A stretch of DNA of 64,000 nt from Streptomyces marispadix (GTDB lineage Bacteria > Actinomycetota > Actinomycetes > Streptomycetales > Streptomycetaceae). Numbering within the stretch: position 1 is the first letter of the stretch; the number at the start of each line of letters is the position of its first letter. Where the stretch lies: the NCBI RefSeq assembly GCF_022524345.1, contig NZ_JAKWJU010000002.1, positions 2,294,001 through 2,358,000 on the forward strand, read 5' to 3'. This document shows positions 26,053 through 35,603 of the stretch, one piece after another. The notes beneath the pieces are model-generated. The model was not told the origin of the DNA and did not search any database. It saw nothing but the letters and a program-made list of their open reading frames with translations. Both the position numbers and the translations under genes were made by a program.

Positions 26053-26979
26053 TCAAGTCAGGCTCCACGCAATGCCGTCGAGGATGTCGTGCTCGCTGAC
26101 GACGACCTCCCGCGCACCCGTACGTTCCATGATCGTCTGGAGTATGACGGCGCCCGCGGTGATCACGTCCACGCGGCCGGGATGCATCACGGGAATCGCC
26201 GCCCGCTCGTCGTGCGTGGAGGCCAGCAGCCGCCCCACGATCGAGGCGACCTGCTCGCGGGAGACGCGTGAGTGATGGATGACGGTGCCGTCGTAGGCGT
26301 CGAGGTTCAGCGCGATCCCGGCGACGGTGGTGACGGTGCCCGCGAGTCCGACGAGCGTGCGGGCACCCGCCAGCGGCACGCTGCGCTCCACCTCGTCGAG
26401 CGCGGAGGCCACGTCCGCCCGCATCGCCTCGTGCTGGTCCGTCGTCACGGGGTCGGAGAGCCGGTGGCGCTCGGTGAGCCGTACGCAGCCGATGTCGACG
26501 GACCGCGCGGCTTCGACGGACTCGTCGCCGACGACCAGTTCCGTGGAGCCGCCGCCGATGTCCACGACGAGATACGGGCGCTCGAGGTCCTCGCGGCCCT
26601 TCAGCTCCCGTGTGGCGCCCGTGAAGGAGAACTGCGCCTCCTGGTCGCCGGTGATCACCTCGGGCTCGACGCCGAGGATGTCCACGACGCCTCTTACGAA
26701 CTCGTCTCTGTTCTCCGCGTCGCGCGAGGCCGAGGTGGCGACGAAACGCACATGGCGGGCACCGTGCCGCTCCACGGACCGTGCGTAGTCGCGGCACGCG
26801 GCGAAGGTGCGCTCCAGCGCCTCCGGGGCGAGACGGCCCGTGCGGTCGACGCCCTGGCCCAGGCGGACGATCTCCATCCGCCGCTCCAGATCCTTCAGTT
26901 CGCCCGTGTCCGGGTCGGCGTCGGCGACCAGCAGCCGGATCGAGTTCGTACCGCAGTCCACTGCGGCGACGCGGGTCAT
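26053..26979 (-). CDS. ppx: Ppx/GppA family exopolyphosphatase
   Basis: 308 residues, the short actinobacterial form without the C-terminal HD domain. It hydrolyses polyphosphate ends or pppGpp in the cytoplasm. ASKHA-fold motifs are visible: AVDCGTNSIRLLVADAD at residues 5-21 (phosphate 1), VVDIGGGSTELVVG at about 142-155 (phosphate 2), and the catalytic glutamate region GDQEAQFSFTGA near 116-127. VGLAGTVTTVAGIAL is the later nucleotide/phosphate loop. ATG 26979 follows GAGAGAG. It lies downstream of DUF501, with 156 bases between. Confidence 0.92.
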   Translation of the reverse strand: MTRVAAVDCGTNSIRLLVADADPDTGELKDLERRMEIVRLGQGVDRTGRLAPEALERTFAACRDYARSVERHGARHVRFVATSASRDAENRDEFVRGVVDILGVEPEVITGDQEAQFSFTGATRELKGREDLERPYLVVDIGGGSTELVVGDESVEAARSVDIGCVRLTERHRLSDPVTTDQHEAMRADVASALDEVERSVPLAGARTLVGLAGTVTTVAGIALNLDAYDGTVIHHSRVSREQVASIVGRLLASTHDERAAIPVMHPGRVDVITAGAVILQTIMERTGAREVVVSEHDILDGIAWSLT

Positions 26980-27135
26980 GCGCTCTCTCACGCTCCTCAC
27001 ACGACGGGTGGGCCTCAGCGTATGCGGGCCGGGTGCGGGCCCGCGCCGCGTGGAGGCGGGGAGGGCACGCAAGGATTACGGACAGGCTCGTTGCGGGCCG
27101 GCGTCATGCCGTGCCGGGATCAGGCCGTAGCGGCG

Positions 27136-27684
27136 TCAGCGCGTGGCGGCGTTAGCGGGCGGCGGGGGCGAAGTGACGGACACACAGGGCCCCTTGGCCC
27201 ACCACTCCGGCAGCATCGCCAGGGCCTCGTCGCCGAGCGGGTTGACTCCGGGCCCGGCTACGAGCGAGTGCGCGACGAGTACGTGCAGACACTTCACACG
27301 GTCCGGCATTCCGCCCGCGCTGGGGAATCCCACGAGGACCTCGATGGCGTCGCGGCGGGCGAGATAGTCCTCGTGGGCGGCACGGTAGGCGGCGGCCAGC
27401 TCCTCGTCCTCGGCCAGCCGGGCCGTCATCTCACGCATCACGCCCTCGGCCTCCAGGGTGCCGATGGCCGACGCCGCACGCGGGCACGTCAGGTAGTACG
27501 TGGTGGGGAACGGCGAGCCGTCCTCCAGCCTGGGCGCCGTCTCGACCACGTCCGGCAGCCCGCACGGGCAGCGGTGCGCGATGGCGCGCAGTCCGCGCGG
27601 GGGGCGGCCCAACTGCGCCTGGAACGCGGCCACATCGGCGTCCGTGGGCGGCGCGGGCTCGGTCTGCGGCGGAGGCTTTTCCAT
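27136..27684 (-). CDS. DUF501 domain-containing protein
   Basis: 182 residues from ATG 27684; an upstream in-frame start at 27756 would add an Arg/Glu-rich tail. The DUF501 domain spans about residues 14-165: DVAAFQAQLGRPPRGLRAIAHRC, cut at RAIAHRCPCGLPDVVETAP, then PFPTTYYLTCPRAASAIGTLE and ECL-like VKCLHVLVAHSLVAGPGVNP LGDEAL. Cysteines in HRCPCG, LTCP and VKCLH may bind metal. Function unknown, but the gene is conserved between divIC and ppx in actinobacteria. It is the third gene in the run eno, divIC, DUF501, ppx. Confidence 0.88.
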   Translation of the reverse strand: MEKPPPQTEPAPPTDADVAAFQAQLGRPPRGLRAIAHRCPCGLPDVVETAPRLEDGSPFPTTYYLTCPRAASAIGTLEAEGVMREMTARLAEDEELAAAYRAAHEDYLARRDAIEVLVGFPSAGGMPDRVKCLHVLVAHSLVAGPGVNPLGDEALAMLPEWWAKGPCVSVTSPPPPANAATR

Positions 27685-27788
27685 CGGTACGGGCTCTGCT
27701 CTCTCGGGTTCTTCGGGTCGGGTTCTGCCGCGACCGGTACGGGCCGGGCCGGGCACGGATGCGGAACTTCGGGCCGCGGGGCGGGAGT

Positions 27789-28352
27789 TCAGCGGTCCGC
27801 GGAGGACGGCGCGGAGTCGTCGGAGGACGCCGGGGAGCCGCCGCCGCGTCCGGCGGGACGGCCCGCAGGGGCCTCGCCGTCGGCACGGCCCGCACGGTCC
27901 GCCTTGTCCACGCCGTCCCAGAGGTTCTGATACCAGGCACGGTCGGAGCCGCGGCCGACGGGACGCCGGGCGTCGCCCGTGCCGTCCGGCAGCGTGAAGC
28001 CCGTCTCGCCGGGCCGTACGAAGTGCAGGTGCCTGCGGGCCTGTTGCTCGACGTACGCCGGGTCCTGCCAGCGGGCACGCTCCTCGCGCAGCCGCTTGAC
28101 CTGCTGACGTGCGTGCTCCGCCTGACGCTGCTGCTCGGCGATCTCCGTACGCTGCGAGACGTACTGGCGCATCGGATAGGCCAGGGCCACCACCAGCGAG
28201 CAGACGACGAGCGCAAGCACCGCGGCACGGCCGGTGAGGCGGCTACGGCGCGGGGCGCGCACGGTGCGGCCGCGGGCGCGGTAGACGCGTTCGGCGGCGC
28301 GGGTGCCGAGCGCCCTGAGTCTGGTCGCGGTGGAGAACCGATCCGCGGGCAC
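27789..28352 (-). CDS. divIC: FtsB/DivIC-type septum formation initiator
   Basis: 187 residues from GTG 28352 (GGGGAGG just upstream); an ATG at 28376 is the alternative. The layout is that of DivIC: a basic cytoplasmic N-terminus, one membrane segment (AAVLALVVCSLVVALAYPM), a coiled coil (SQRTEIAEQQRQAEHARQQV) and the conserved RWQDPAYVEQQARRHLHFVRPGE. It acts at the division site with FtsL and FtsQ; in Streptomyces it supports sporulation septation rather than viability. A Gly/Ser/Asp-rich tail of about 45 residues is variable. It lies between eno and DUF501, a conserved order. Confidence 0.9.
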   Translation of the reverse strand: MPADRFSTATRLRALGTRAAERVYRARGRTVRAPRRSRLTGRAAVLALVVCSLVVALAYPMRQYVSQRTEIAEQQRQAEHARQQVKRLREERARWQDPAYVEQQARRHLHFVRPGETGFTLPDGTGDARRPVGRGSDRAWYQNLWDGVDKADRAGRADGEAPAGRPAGRGGGSPASSDDSAPSSADR

Positions 28353-28551
28353 GTTCCTCCCCTGTCCCCTTCTCATGTCCCCTTGCTCAGCCGTCCGGCA
28401 GTCGGGATGTCCGGCCGTCCATGGTGCCGGTGCGGGCCGACGCCCGGCGGACGGCCCCACCGGCCAGTGCCCGACGGCCCAAGCCACCGTACGGGAACCG
28501 CGGCGGGGACGGGCGCAGCGACGGCCGGTCCGCACCGCGGCGCAGGCCACG

Positions 28552-28568
28552 GCACGGACCGGCCGTGC
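28552..28568 (-). terminator. Weak hairpin downstream of eno
   Basis: GCACGG (28552-28557) and CCGTGC (28563-28568) can form a six-base stem about 45 bases after the eno stop. Modest strength. Confidence 0.35.
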
Positions 28569-28613
28569 GAAGAGCACGCCCCGTACAGCGGGAGCGGGCG
28601 GGGTGCGGCGCCG

Positions 28614-29921
<1,308 letters not shown>

Positions 29922-30173
29922 TTACTGCCCAGAGCCTAACGGGCGTGGGGTGGTGCCCCTGTCGGCCAGTCGTGTCGAGGGGTTGAACAGCGGGCGACGG
30001 AATGCGAAGGAAGCCTGCTCAGGGGTGTGCGAGGGACGCCCGGAATTTGTTTGGGAGGGGAAGAAAATGGCGCGGGGGCGAGCGACCGCGACCGGTGGGA
30101 AGGAGCCGCAGCGGGCGGCCGGGCGGCGAGTTTCCCGCGAGGCGTGCCGGGGCCGGGAGCCGCGGCGGAGGCG

Positions 30174-31046
30174 TCAGAGGCGGAGTTCCTGGCCGGTGAT
30201 GATGAGGCAGGGGTCGGAGCCGATGACGTCGCGGTTGCGCTCGTACAGCTCCCGCCAACCGCCCTTGACGTGCTGCTCCTCCGCGATGCCGGAGAGCGAA
30301 TCCCCGTGCTCGACGCGGTATTCGCCGTTGCCCTGGCCGTCCGAGCCCGTACCGCTGTCGCCGCTGTCCGTGCCGGAGCCGCCGTCCTCCGCGTCGCCGC
30401 GGCCGTCGCTCTCGTCGCGGGAGGGGTGACTGGCGGAATCGTCGGGGCTCGTGGGGTCGTCCGGGTCGTACGACGAGCCGCCGTCGCCGGCGGAGCCGGA
30501 CGGGTCGGGGGACTCGGAAGGCTCGGTGGTCTCCCCGGAGCCGGTGTCCCCGCTCTCGTCCTCCGGCGCATCCGGCGACGGCGAGGTGGGGTACGGGCGT
30601 TCGGCCACGGGGCCGTCCGCGACCTCGGAGCCGTCCGGGTCCACGTCCGGCGACCCCTCCGAGTCCTGTGAGAGCCCCGTGCTCTCCGCGCAGTCGCCGA
30701 AGGACTCGGTGCCCTCCTCGTCCAGCAGGCTCTCCGCCACCGTTATCTGCTGGTCGCGGCTGGCGAGATCGGGACGCTCGGCGTACTCCTTGCCGCCGTA
30801 CTGCTCCCACGTCTCCTGGTCCAACTGGAGCCCGCCGTAGTAGCCGTTGTCCTCGTTGGCGCTCCACAGGCCGCCGCTCTCGCACTCCGCGACCGCGTCC
30901 CAGGTGGTGTTGTCCGCCGCGCTCGCCGTCGTCGCACCGAGCAGCGGAAGGACGAGGCCTGCTCCCGTGACGCCTGCCGCGACCATGAAGTCGGGGGCCT
31001 GGCGGGGGCGTCGGTGGCGCCCGTTCCCGGAAAGCAGGGGCGGCAT
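30174..31046 (-). CDS. Resuscitation-promoting factor-type transglycosylase with LysM domain
   Basis: A 290-residue secreted muralytic enzyme. The signal peptide covers residues about 1-43 (VTGAGLVLPLLGATTASAAD). The Rpf domain at about 45-120 has TTWDAVAECESGGLWSAN with the catalytic glutamate (E56) and GYYGGLQLDQETWEQYGG. A long acidic Ser/Pro/Gly/Asp linker (about 125-235) leads to a C-terminal LysM (YRVEHGDSLSGIAEEQHV) that binds peptidoglycan. Such proteins cleave glycan strands at spore germination and growth restart. Preceded by a 7-bp tandem repeat and palindromes at 31150-31395. Several Streptomyces rpf paralogues share this domain order, so no letter is assigned. Confidence 0.92.
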   Translation of the reverse strand: MPPLLSGNGRHRRPRQAPDFMVAAGVTGAGLVLPLLGATTASAADNTTWDAVAECESGGLWSANEDNGYYGGLQLDQETWEQYGGKEYAERPDLASRDQQITVAESLLDEEGTESFGDCAESTGLSQDSEGSPDVDPDGSEVADGPVAERPYPTSPSPDAPEDESGDTGSGETTEPSESPDPSGSAGDGGSSYDPDDPTSPDDSASHPSRDESDGRGDAEDGGSGTDSGDSGTGSDGQGNGEYRVEHGDSLSGIAEEQHVKGGWRELYERNRDVIGSDPCLIITGQELRL

Positions 31047-31149
31047 GTGGTGACCTCTCGTATGGGCGCGGGAGTTGCTACGTCGCTTGCGTGGGGCAGG
31101 TGCGTGTGTGCTGGTGCCGGTGGCGTGGTGCGCGGTACGTGACGGCGTG

Positions 31150-31198
31150 GTGCGTAGTGCGTAGTGCGTAGTGCGTAGTGCGCGGTGCGTGGTGCGAG
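31150..31198 (+). repeat. 7-bp tandem repeat, seven copies, in the rpf leader
   Basis: GTGCGTA is repeated exactly four times (31150-31177), then three degenerate copies follow to 31198. It lies 104-152 bases upstream of the Rpf gene start, probably in its 5' untranslated region. The array is prone to slippage, so copy number may differ between strains. Confidence 0.85.
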
Positions 31199-31375
31199 TG
31201 GGGTGGCGCCCTCGGCGGCTTTCGCTGCCTGGGGCGGCCGGTGGTACAGGGCGTGGTGCGCCTTGAGTTCACATGACTGAGCCGTCGCTGGGTCCGGACG
31301 TAGGACGTCCGGCGAGCGGCGAGCGGCTCGGCTGCCGCCCGAAGGTAGCTTCCGGATGTTCATCATCACAAGGTG

Positions 31376-31404
31376 GTGTCACGCACATCACGTGAAAGTC
31401 ACAC
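31376..31404. promoter_or_regulatory. Palindrome-rich candidate operator upstream of rpf
   Basis: A perfect 8-bp palindrome TCACGTGA (31388-31395) overlaps a GTGA-CTT-TCAC inverted repeat on the minus strand, and GTGAC/GTCAC half-sites recur on both sides (31376-31420). This could bind a Crp-type or other dimeric regulator. It is about 340 bases upstream of the Rpf gene and just past the P450 stop. The rest of 31047-31434 holds the 7-bp repeat; I find no convincing c-di-AMP riboswitch. Confidence 0.35.
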
Positions 31405-31434
31405 CCGCGACTCGTGTCACATCTGTCGCGCTGT

Positions 31435-32793
31435 TTAGTCCCGTTCGGGCTGCTCCGGGGCGAACTCCACGGGCAGCGTGCGCAGTCCACGCATGATGAG
31501 ACCGCCGCGCCATCGCAGATCCGTGGCCGGAACGGCCAGCCGCACATCGGGAAGTCGCCGCAGCAGAGCGCCCAGCGCGACCCGGCCCTCCAGCCGCGCG
31601 AGCGGCGCGCCAAGGCAGTAGTGGATGCCGTGGCCGTAGCCCAAGTGCTGGTTGTCACGGCGCCGTAGGTCGAGTACGTCCGGATCAACGAACTTGTCCG
31701 GATCCCTGTCCGCCGCGGCCAGCACCACCAGCACCGGCTCTCCCGTCGAGATGCGTACACCGCCGATCTCCAGCGGCCGGGTGGCGAATCGCCAAGTGGC
31801 GATCTCCACCGGCCCGTCGTAGCGCAGCAGTTCCTCGACGGCGGTGGCGAGCAGACCGTCGTCGCCGGAGGTCACGGCCTCGCTCAGCAGGGCTCGCTGC
31901 TCCGGGTGCCGGAGCAGTGCGTACGTGCCGTTCCCGATGAGGTTGACCGTCGTCTCGAAGCCCGCGAAGAGCAGGATGAAGGCCATCGCCGCGGCCTCGT
32001 TCCCGGTGAGGTGCTCGCCGTGGTCGCTCGCGCGGATCAGCCCCGAGATCAGGTCCTCGCCCGGCTTCTCCCTTTTGCGGTGGATGAGTTCGGCGAGATA
32101 GGCGCGCATCCTCTTCACCGCGCGGCCGACGCCGCCGCGCGGCGGGCCCGGCTCCCCCGGCTTGTGGTGGCGCAGCATCATGCCCGCCCAGTCGCGGAAG
32201 TCGTCCTGGTCCTCGGCCGGTACGCCGAGCATGTCGCAGATCGCGTAGATGGGCAGCGGGAAGGCGAACTCGTGAATGAGGTCCGCCTCGCCCCGCGTTG
32301 CGAAGCCGTCGATGAGCCGGTCTGTCAACTCCCGTACACGCGGCTCGAATTCGGCCACCCGCGCGGGCGTGAACGCCTTGGAGACGAGTCGGCGGAGCCG
32401 CGTGTGGTCCGGCGGATCGATGTTGAGCAGGTGCGTCATCAGGTTCGCGCTGCGCTCGCCGGGGATGCCGACCTTGCCCTTGCCGTGGGCGGAGGTCTCG
32501 TGGTGGTGCACGGGGTTCTTGCTGAGCCGCTGGTCTGCGAGGGCCTGCCGGGCGTCGGCGTAGCGGGTCACCAGCCATGCCTCGACGCCGCTGGGCAGCT
32601 CGGTCCGCCGTACGGGCGCGTGCTCGCGGAGCCAGGCGTAGGCGGGGTAGGGGTCGGCGGCGAACTCCCAGTCGAAGAGCGGGGGCATGGGCGGGGAGGG
32701 TGAGGACGCGGGCTCCGGGGCGTGGGCGTGGGCGTCGGGGCTGGTGCCGGGGGTGGTACCAGGAGGGGTCCCGGGGGTGGGGGCGTCGGTCAT
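31435..32793 (-). CDS. Cytochrome P450 (CYP107-like)
   Basis: A 452-residue soluble haem monooxygenase. Key motifs: I-helix AFILLFAGFETTVNLIG with the oxygen-activating A-G-x-E-T, K-helix EELLRYDGP with the following R in ATWRFATRP, and the haem loop LGYGHGIHYCLGAPLARLEG with proximal cysteine. The usual Phe seven residues before Cys is Tyr here. The N-terminal 38 residues are Pro/Thr-rich and absent from most relatives. ATG 32793; three 18-bp repeats lie 76-129 bases upstream. No ferredoxin gene or biosynthetic cluster is adjacent, so the substrate is unknown. Confidence 0.93.
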   Translation of the reverse strand: MTDAPTPGTPPGTTPGTSPDAHAHAPEPASSPSPPMPPLFDWEFAADPYPAYAWLREHAPVRRTELPSGVEAWLVTRYADARQALADQRLSKNPVHHHETSAHGKGKVGIPGERSANLMTHLLNIDPPDHTRLRRLVSKAFTPARVAEFEPRVRELTDRLIDGFATRGEADLIHEFAFPLPIYAICDMLGVPAEDQDDFRDWAGMMLRHHKPGEPGPPRGGVGRAVKRMRAYLAELIHRKREKPGEDLISGLIRASDHGEHLTGNEAAAMAFILLFAGFETTVNLIGNGTYALLRHPEQRALLSEAVTSGDDGLLATAVEELLRYDGPVEIATWRFATRPLEIGGVRISTGEPVLVVLAAADRDPDKFVDPDVLDLRRRDNQHLGYGHGIHYCLGAPLARLEGRVALGALLRRLPDVRLAVPATDLRWRGGLIMRGLRTLPVEFAPEQPERD

Positions 32794-32868
32794 GTCGGGC
32801 GCGCGGTGAGGCGGGCGCGGGGCATGGGCGCCGGGGTGTCCGAGTAGGCGGTGGGGTGCGGATGCGCG

Positions 32869-32922
32869 GTGGCGTGCGAGTACACCGTGGCGTGCGAGTA
32901 CACCGTGGCGTGCGAGTACGCC
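32869..32922 (+). repeat. 18-bp tandem repeat upstream of the P450 gene
   Basis: Three units of GTGGCGTGCGAGTACACC at 32869-32886, 32887-32904 and 32905-32922 (the last with one change), then a partial fourth copy. They are in the promoter/leader region of the P450 gene. Confidence 0.85.
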
Positions 32923-33032
32923 ATGGCGTGAGCGCGGGGATTGCGGGCCGTTTGTTGCACGGGGCGACGCTAGCGGGTGGGGGCGGGAGGGGGTGACGGG
33001 CGGGGTCGCGTGAGACGGGGCGGGGGCGGTCG

Positions 33033-33175
33033 AGGTCCGGGGCGGAGGCGCACGGAGGCCGGGGGCCGGGGGCGCACGGAGGCCGGGGCCCGGAGGCGCA
33101 CCCAAAGCCGGGACGGGGCCGACGGGCAGGCGAAGAGGCCGGGCGGAGGCGCACTAAGGCCGGGACGCGGCTGGG
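33033..33175 (+). repeat. Degenerate G+C-rich minisatellite
   Basis: Roughly 24-30-base units built around GGAGGCGCACGGAGGCCGGG recur about five times with varied spacing (for example GGCGCACGGAGGCCGGGG twice, then GGCGCACCCAAAGCCGGG and GGCGCACTAAGGCCGGG). It fills the gap between the P450 promoter region and the end of the DUF6479 gene; no gene is supported in 32946-33190. Confidence 0.65.
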
Positions 33176-33190
33176 GCGGCGTTCTGTGCG

Positions 33191-33574
33191 TCAGTGGTGA
33201 CCGAGGCCGCCGCTGCCGAACCCGCCGCTGCTGCCCTCGTCCCACTTGGGCCTGGGCTGCTCATGCTCTCCGGGGTGGCTGTCGGAGTCGTAGTCCTTGA
33301 AGTCGTACGGCATACGGCGCTCACCGTCGTGCGGCACCTCATCGGGAACCCGGTGCCTGGTCTCGTACTCCTGAGGCGAGTTCGGGCCCTTCTCGCCGGG
33401 GCTGGACGGGCGCTGATCGCCCCGGGCCCGGATACGGATGCCGTAGGCGACGGCCGCGATCAGGCCGATGACGACCACGAGGCCCGCGATGAACGGTGCG
33501 ATGCCTACGAGCAGGTCACGCTCGGCGGCCACGAGCACCGGCAACGTCTCGGATGCGGTCTGTATGGCGTACAT
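33191..33574 (-). CDS. DUF6479 family small membrane protein
   Basis: 127 residues with a single membrane segment (IAPFIAGLVVVIGLIAAVAYGIRI, residues about 25-47; shown here in part as FIAGLVVVIGLIAAVAYG), then a hydrophilic Pro/Glu/Asp-rich domain (PGEKGPNSPQEYETRHRVP, DFKDYDSDSHPGEHEQP) ending in a Gly/His tail. This pattern fits DUF6479, a Streptomyces family without known function. ATG 33574. Its upstream region is the palindrome array at 33764-34171. Confidence 0.75.
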   Translation of the reverse strand: MYAIQTASETLPVLVAAERDLLVGIAPFIAGLVVVIGLIAAVAYGIRIRARGDQRPSSPGEKGPNSPQEYETRHRVPDEVPHDGERRMPYDFKDYDSDSHPGEHEQPRPKWDEGSSGGFGSGGLGHH

Positions 33575-33763
33575 GCCGCTCGGGTACCCCGGCCTCGGCC
33601 GCTATGCCGGTGGGGTGGCGGCGAAAGGCGAGGCGGGTGTGGGCGGGACGAGGTGGGGTGAGCCGGGCGAAGTGGGGCGCCATGCGGCGGCGTGGGCGAG
33701 ATGGACGAGGTGGACGAGGCGAGCGCCGGAAGCGGGCCGGAGCCGGGGCGCTGCTCTGGAGCG

Positions 33764-34171
33764 AGAGCGGTGCTCTATGCGCAGCACCGCTCTGGTGAGG
33801 GTCAAGCGTGCGGGCTCTGCGTGCGGGGAGGGCGTGGGGCGCGCTGCTCGTGGTGAACACCGGTCTCCTGGAAGTACGGCGCTCCGCTTCGAGAGCACTG
33901 CTCGCGGCAAGGCACCGCCGCACGGCCCGCGAGAAGAGCACCGCTCCACTCAGCGAGCGCCGATTGTTGAGCACTGCCCCAGCCATGACGAGCGACCGCT
34001 CCGCAAGAACACCGGCCACGAACGAGAGCACCGCTCCGCCGCTGGAGCGCCGATCACGCAAACCGCGCCCCCAGACCACCGCGTCCCCCGCGAGAACACC
34101 GCCCCGCAGCGCAGCGCCAGAGAACAGCGGTCACTTCGCAGAGCACCGCTCTCACCCCGGGCCACCGCTCT
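33764..34171. repeat. Irregular array of a GAGC-N3-GCTC palindrome (about 12 copies)
   Basis: The 11-mer GAGCACCGCTC occurs exactly at 33936, 34026 and 34141, its complement at 33765, and near copies at 33782, 33855, 33893, 33969, 33990, 34007, 34094 and 34160. Spacings are often close to 19-21 bases or twice that. The first two copies face each other and make an 11-bp perfect hairpin (33764-33774 with 33783-33793). It occupies the 577 bases between mazG and the DUF6479 gene and slightly enters the mazG 3' end. Open frames across it lack any protein signature, so I treat it as non-coding. Confidence 0.7.
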
Positions 34172-35311
34172 CGCGCTCGCCCTCCCCCCGCGCGACCTCG
34201 TCCGCATCCGCTGCTTCGCCTTCGCCCCCGCCCTGCAATCCCTCCGCCGCCCGGATCGCGTCGCGGTAGGTGCGGGCCGCTACGCGGAGGGCGGTTTCCG
34301 GGTCGACGCCCTGGGACTCGGCGCGTACGGCGAGGGCGAGCAGTTCGTAGCCGATGCCGCCCGGATCCGCTGACGTCCCCGGCCCGGCGGGCGGCGCCCC
34401 AGAACCCGGGCCCGCCGCCTGCCCGGCGGTCACTCCCGACCCGTCGGCCGCACGGTCCGCCCCGCCCGGGTGCGGCACCTCCAGTCCGGCCAGGCGGACG
34501 CGTTGGGCCAGCTTCGCGGGGCCAGGGCCAGGGCGGGCTGTCCCAGGGGGATGCCCTCGGTCACGGAGTCCCGTCGCTTCTCGGCGGCCTTGGTGCGGAG
34601 CCAGTGTTCGCGTACGTCGTCCGCCGTGGCCGCCTGTTCCTCGCCGAAGACATGCGGGTGCCGGTGGATCAGCTTCTCCACGATGCCGCCCGCCACATCG
34701 TCGATGGAGAACGGCTCCTCCGGGTCCTCCTGTGCGATGCGGGCGTGGAAGGCCACTTGGAGCAGCACGTCCCCCAACTCCTCGCACAGGGCGCCTCGGT
34801 CGCCCTCCTCGATCGCCTCGACGAGTTCGTACATCTCCTCGATGCCGTACTTGACGAGCCCCTCATGGGTGCGGGCGCCGCTCCACGGGCAGTGGGTGCG
34901 GATGCTGTCCATGACCTGTACGAGATCGAGGAGGCGTGCGCCGGGGAGGTCGTAGGAGCCGGGCAGCAGCTCCAGTTCGGGCATCGCCGCCCGGCCCGAT
35001 CCGGCCAGCGCCGCCAGTCCGTCCGTGAGTGCGGGTTCGCCCTCCGCGGCGGCGATGACGACGGTGGTACGTCCTGCCGTGCATTCGCCGACCAGTTCGC
35101 GGGCCGTCGGCAGTTCGCCGGTGGTGACGTGGACGCCTGCCTCACGGACGTATGGGAGCTGAGGGTGTTCGGGGTCGCCGCATACGACGTGGTCGGCGGA
35201 GCGCAGCGCCTCCCAGGCAGGCCAGGACAGCAGTCCGGGTGCCACCCGGTGGCTGGTGGTGAGGAGGACGATGCGGCCGATGCGGTCGGGGTGCGGCGAA
35301 GAAGCGTTCAC
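34152..35311 (-). pseudogene. mazG: MazG-type nucleoside triphosphate pyrophosphohydrolase, frameshifted near 34520
   Basis: A house-cleaning NTP pyrophosphatase, intact from GTG 35311 for about 263 residues. After an N-terminal degenerate methylase-like region, the catalytic helices have MDSIRTHCPWSGARTHEGL, EEMYELVEAIEEGD and CEELGDVLLQVAFHARI, the E-E-x-x-E and E-x-x-D Mg2+ ligands. The C-terminal part has KLIHRHPHVFGEE and DSVTEGIPLGQPALALA. There the frame breaks: the expected KLAQRVRLAGLEVP continues in another frame to 34152 (AYRDAIRAAEG-type end, here TYRDAIRAAEGLQGGG). One missing or two extra bases in the G/C run at 34517-34530 explain it. The catalytic domain is untouched, so a product might still work. 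Likely a consensus error or a recent mutation. Confidence 0.85.
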
Positions 35312-35485
35312 GGGTCGAACGTAACGCAGGGTCCCCAGGTCCCCGCCTCCGGCCGAAGTCCCGCCCGGCAGCCGCCCCTGGTCGGCAGCCCCCCTGCTCG
35401 GGAGCCGCCCCAGCGCATGGCCGTCCCCGCGACGCGGCCCAGCGGCGTGCAGGCCCGGGCAGGCGGAGTCCGCCCGCGATCCAGG

Positions 35486-35556
35486 GTCCGTGACCCGGAG
35501 TCCGTGACCCGGGAGTGCGTGACCCGGAGTCCGTGATCCGGCGTCTGTGATCCGGA
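35486..35556 (+). repeat. 14-bp tandem repeat, five copies
   Basis: Units of GTCCGTGACCCGGA start at 35486, 35500 (15 bases), 35515, 35529 and 35543, with one to three changes each, and a partial sixth. It lies between the SurA-like gene end and the mazG start, in the mazG leader region (35312-35603), which otherwise holds no gene. Confidence 0.8.
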
Positions 35557-35603
35557 GTCCGGCCCACCGCTCCGGCCGCGACTCCGCCCGCACCCCCGCT
35601 ACG

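Noticed and set aside
31047..31434. c-di-AMP (ydaO) riboswitch upstream of the rpf-type gene
   Set aside because: Known for some Streptomyces rpf genes, but the conserved core segments and stems could not be found; the leader is mostly tandem repeat.
33764..34171. Palindrome array as a CRISPR
   Set aside because: Repeats are only 11 bases, unevenly spaced (about 17 to 68 bases), variably mutated and partly inverted; no cas genes in the window.
33468..34373. 301-codon open frame across the palindrome array
   Set aside because: Product is low-complexity with repeated EHRS-type patterns caused by the DNA repeat; no start site or homologous domain visible.
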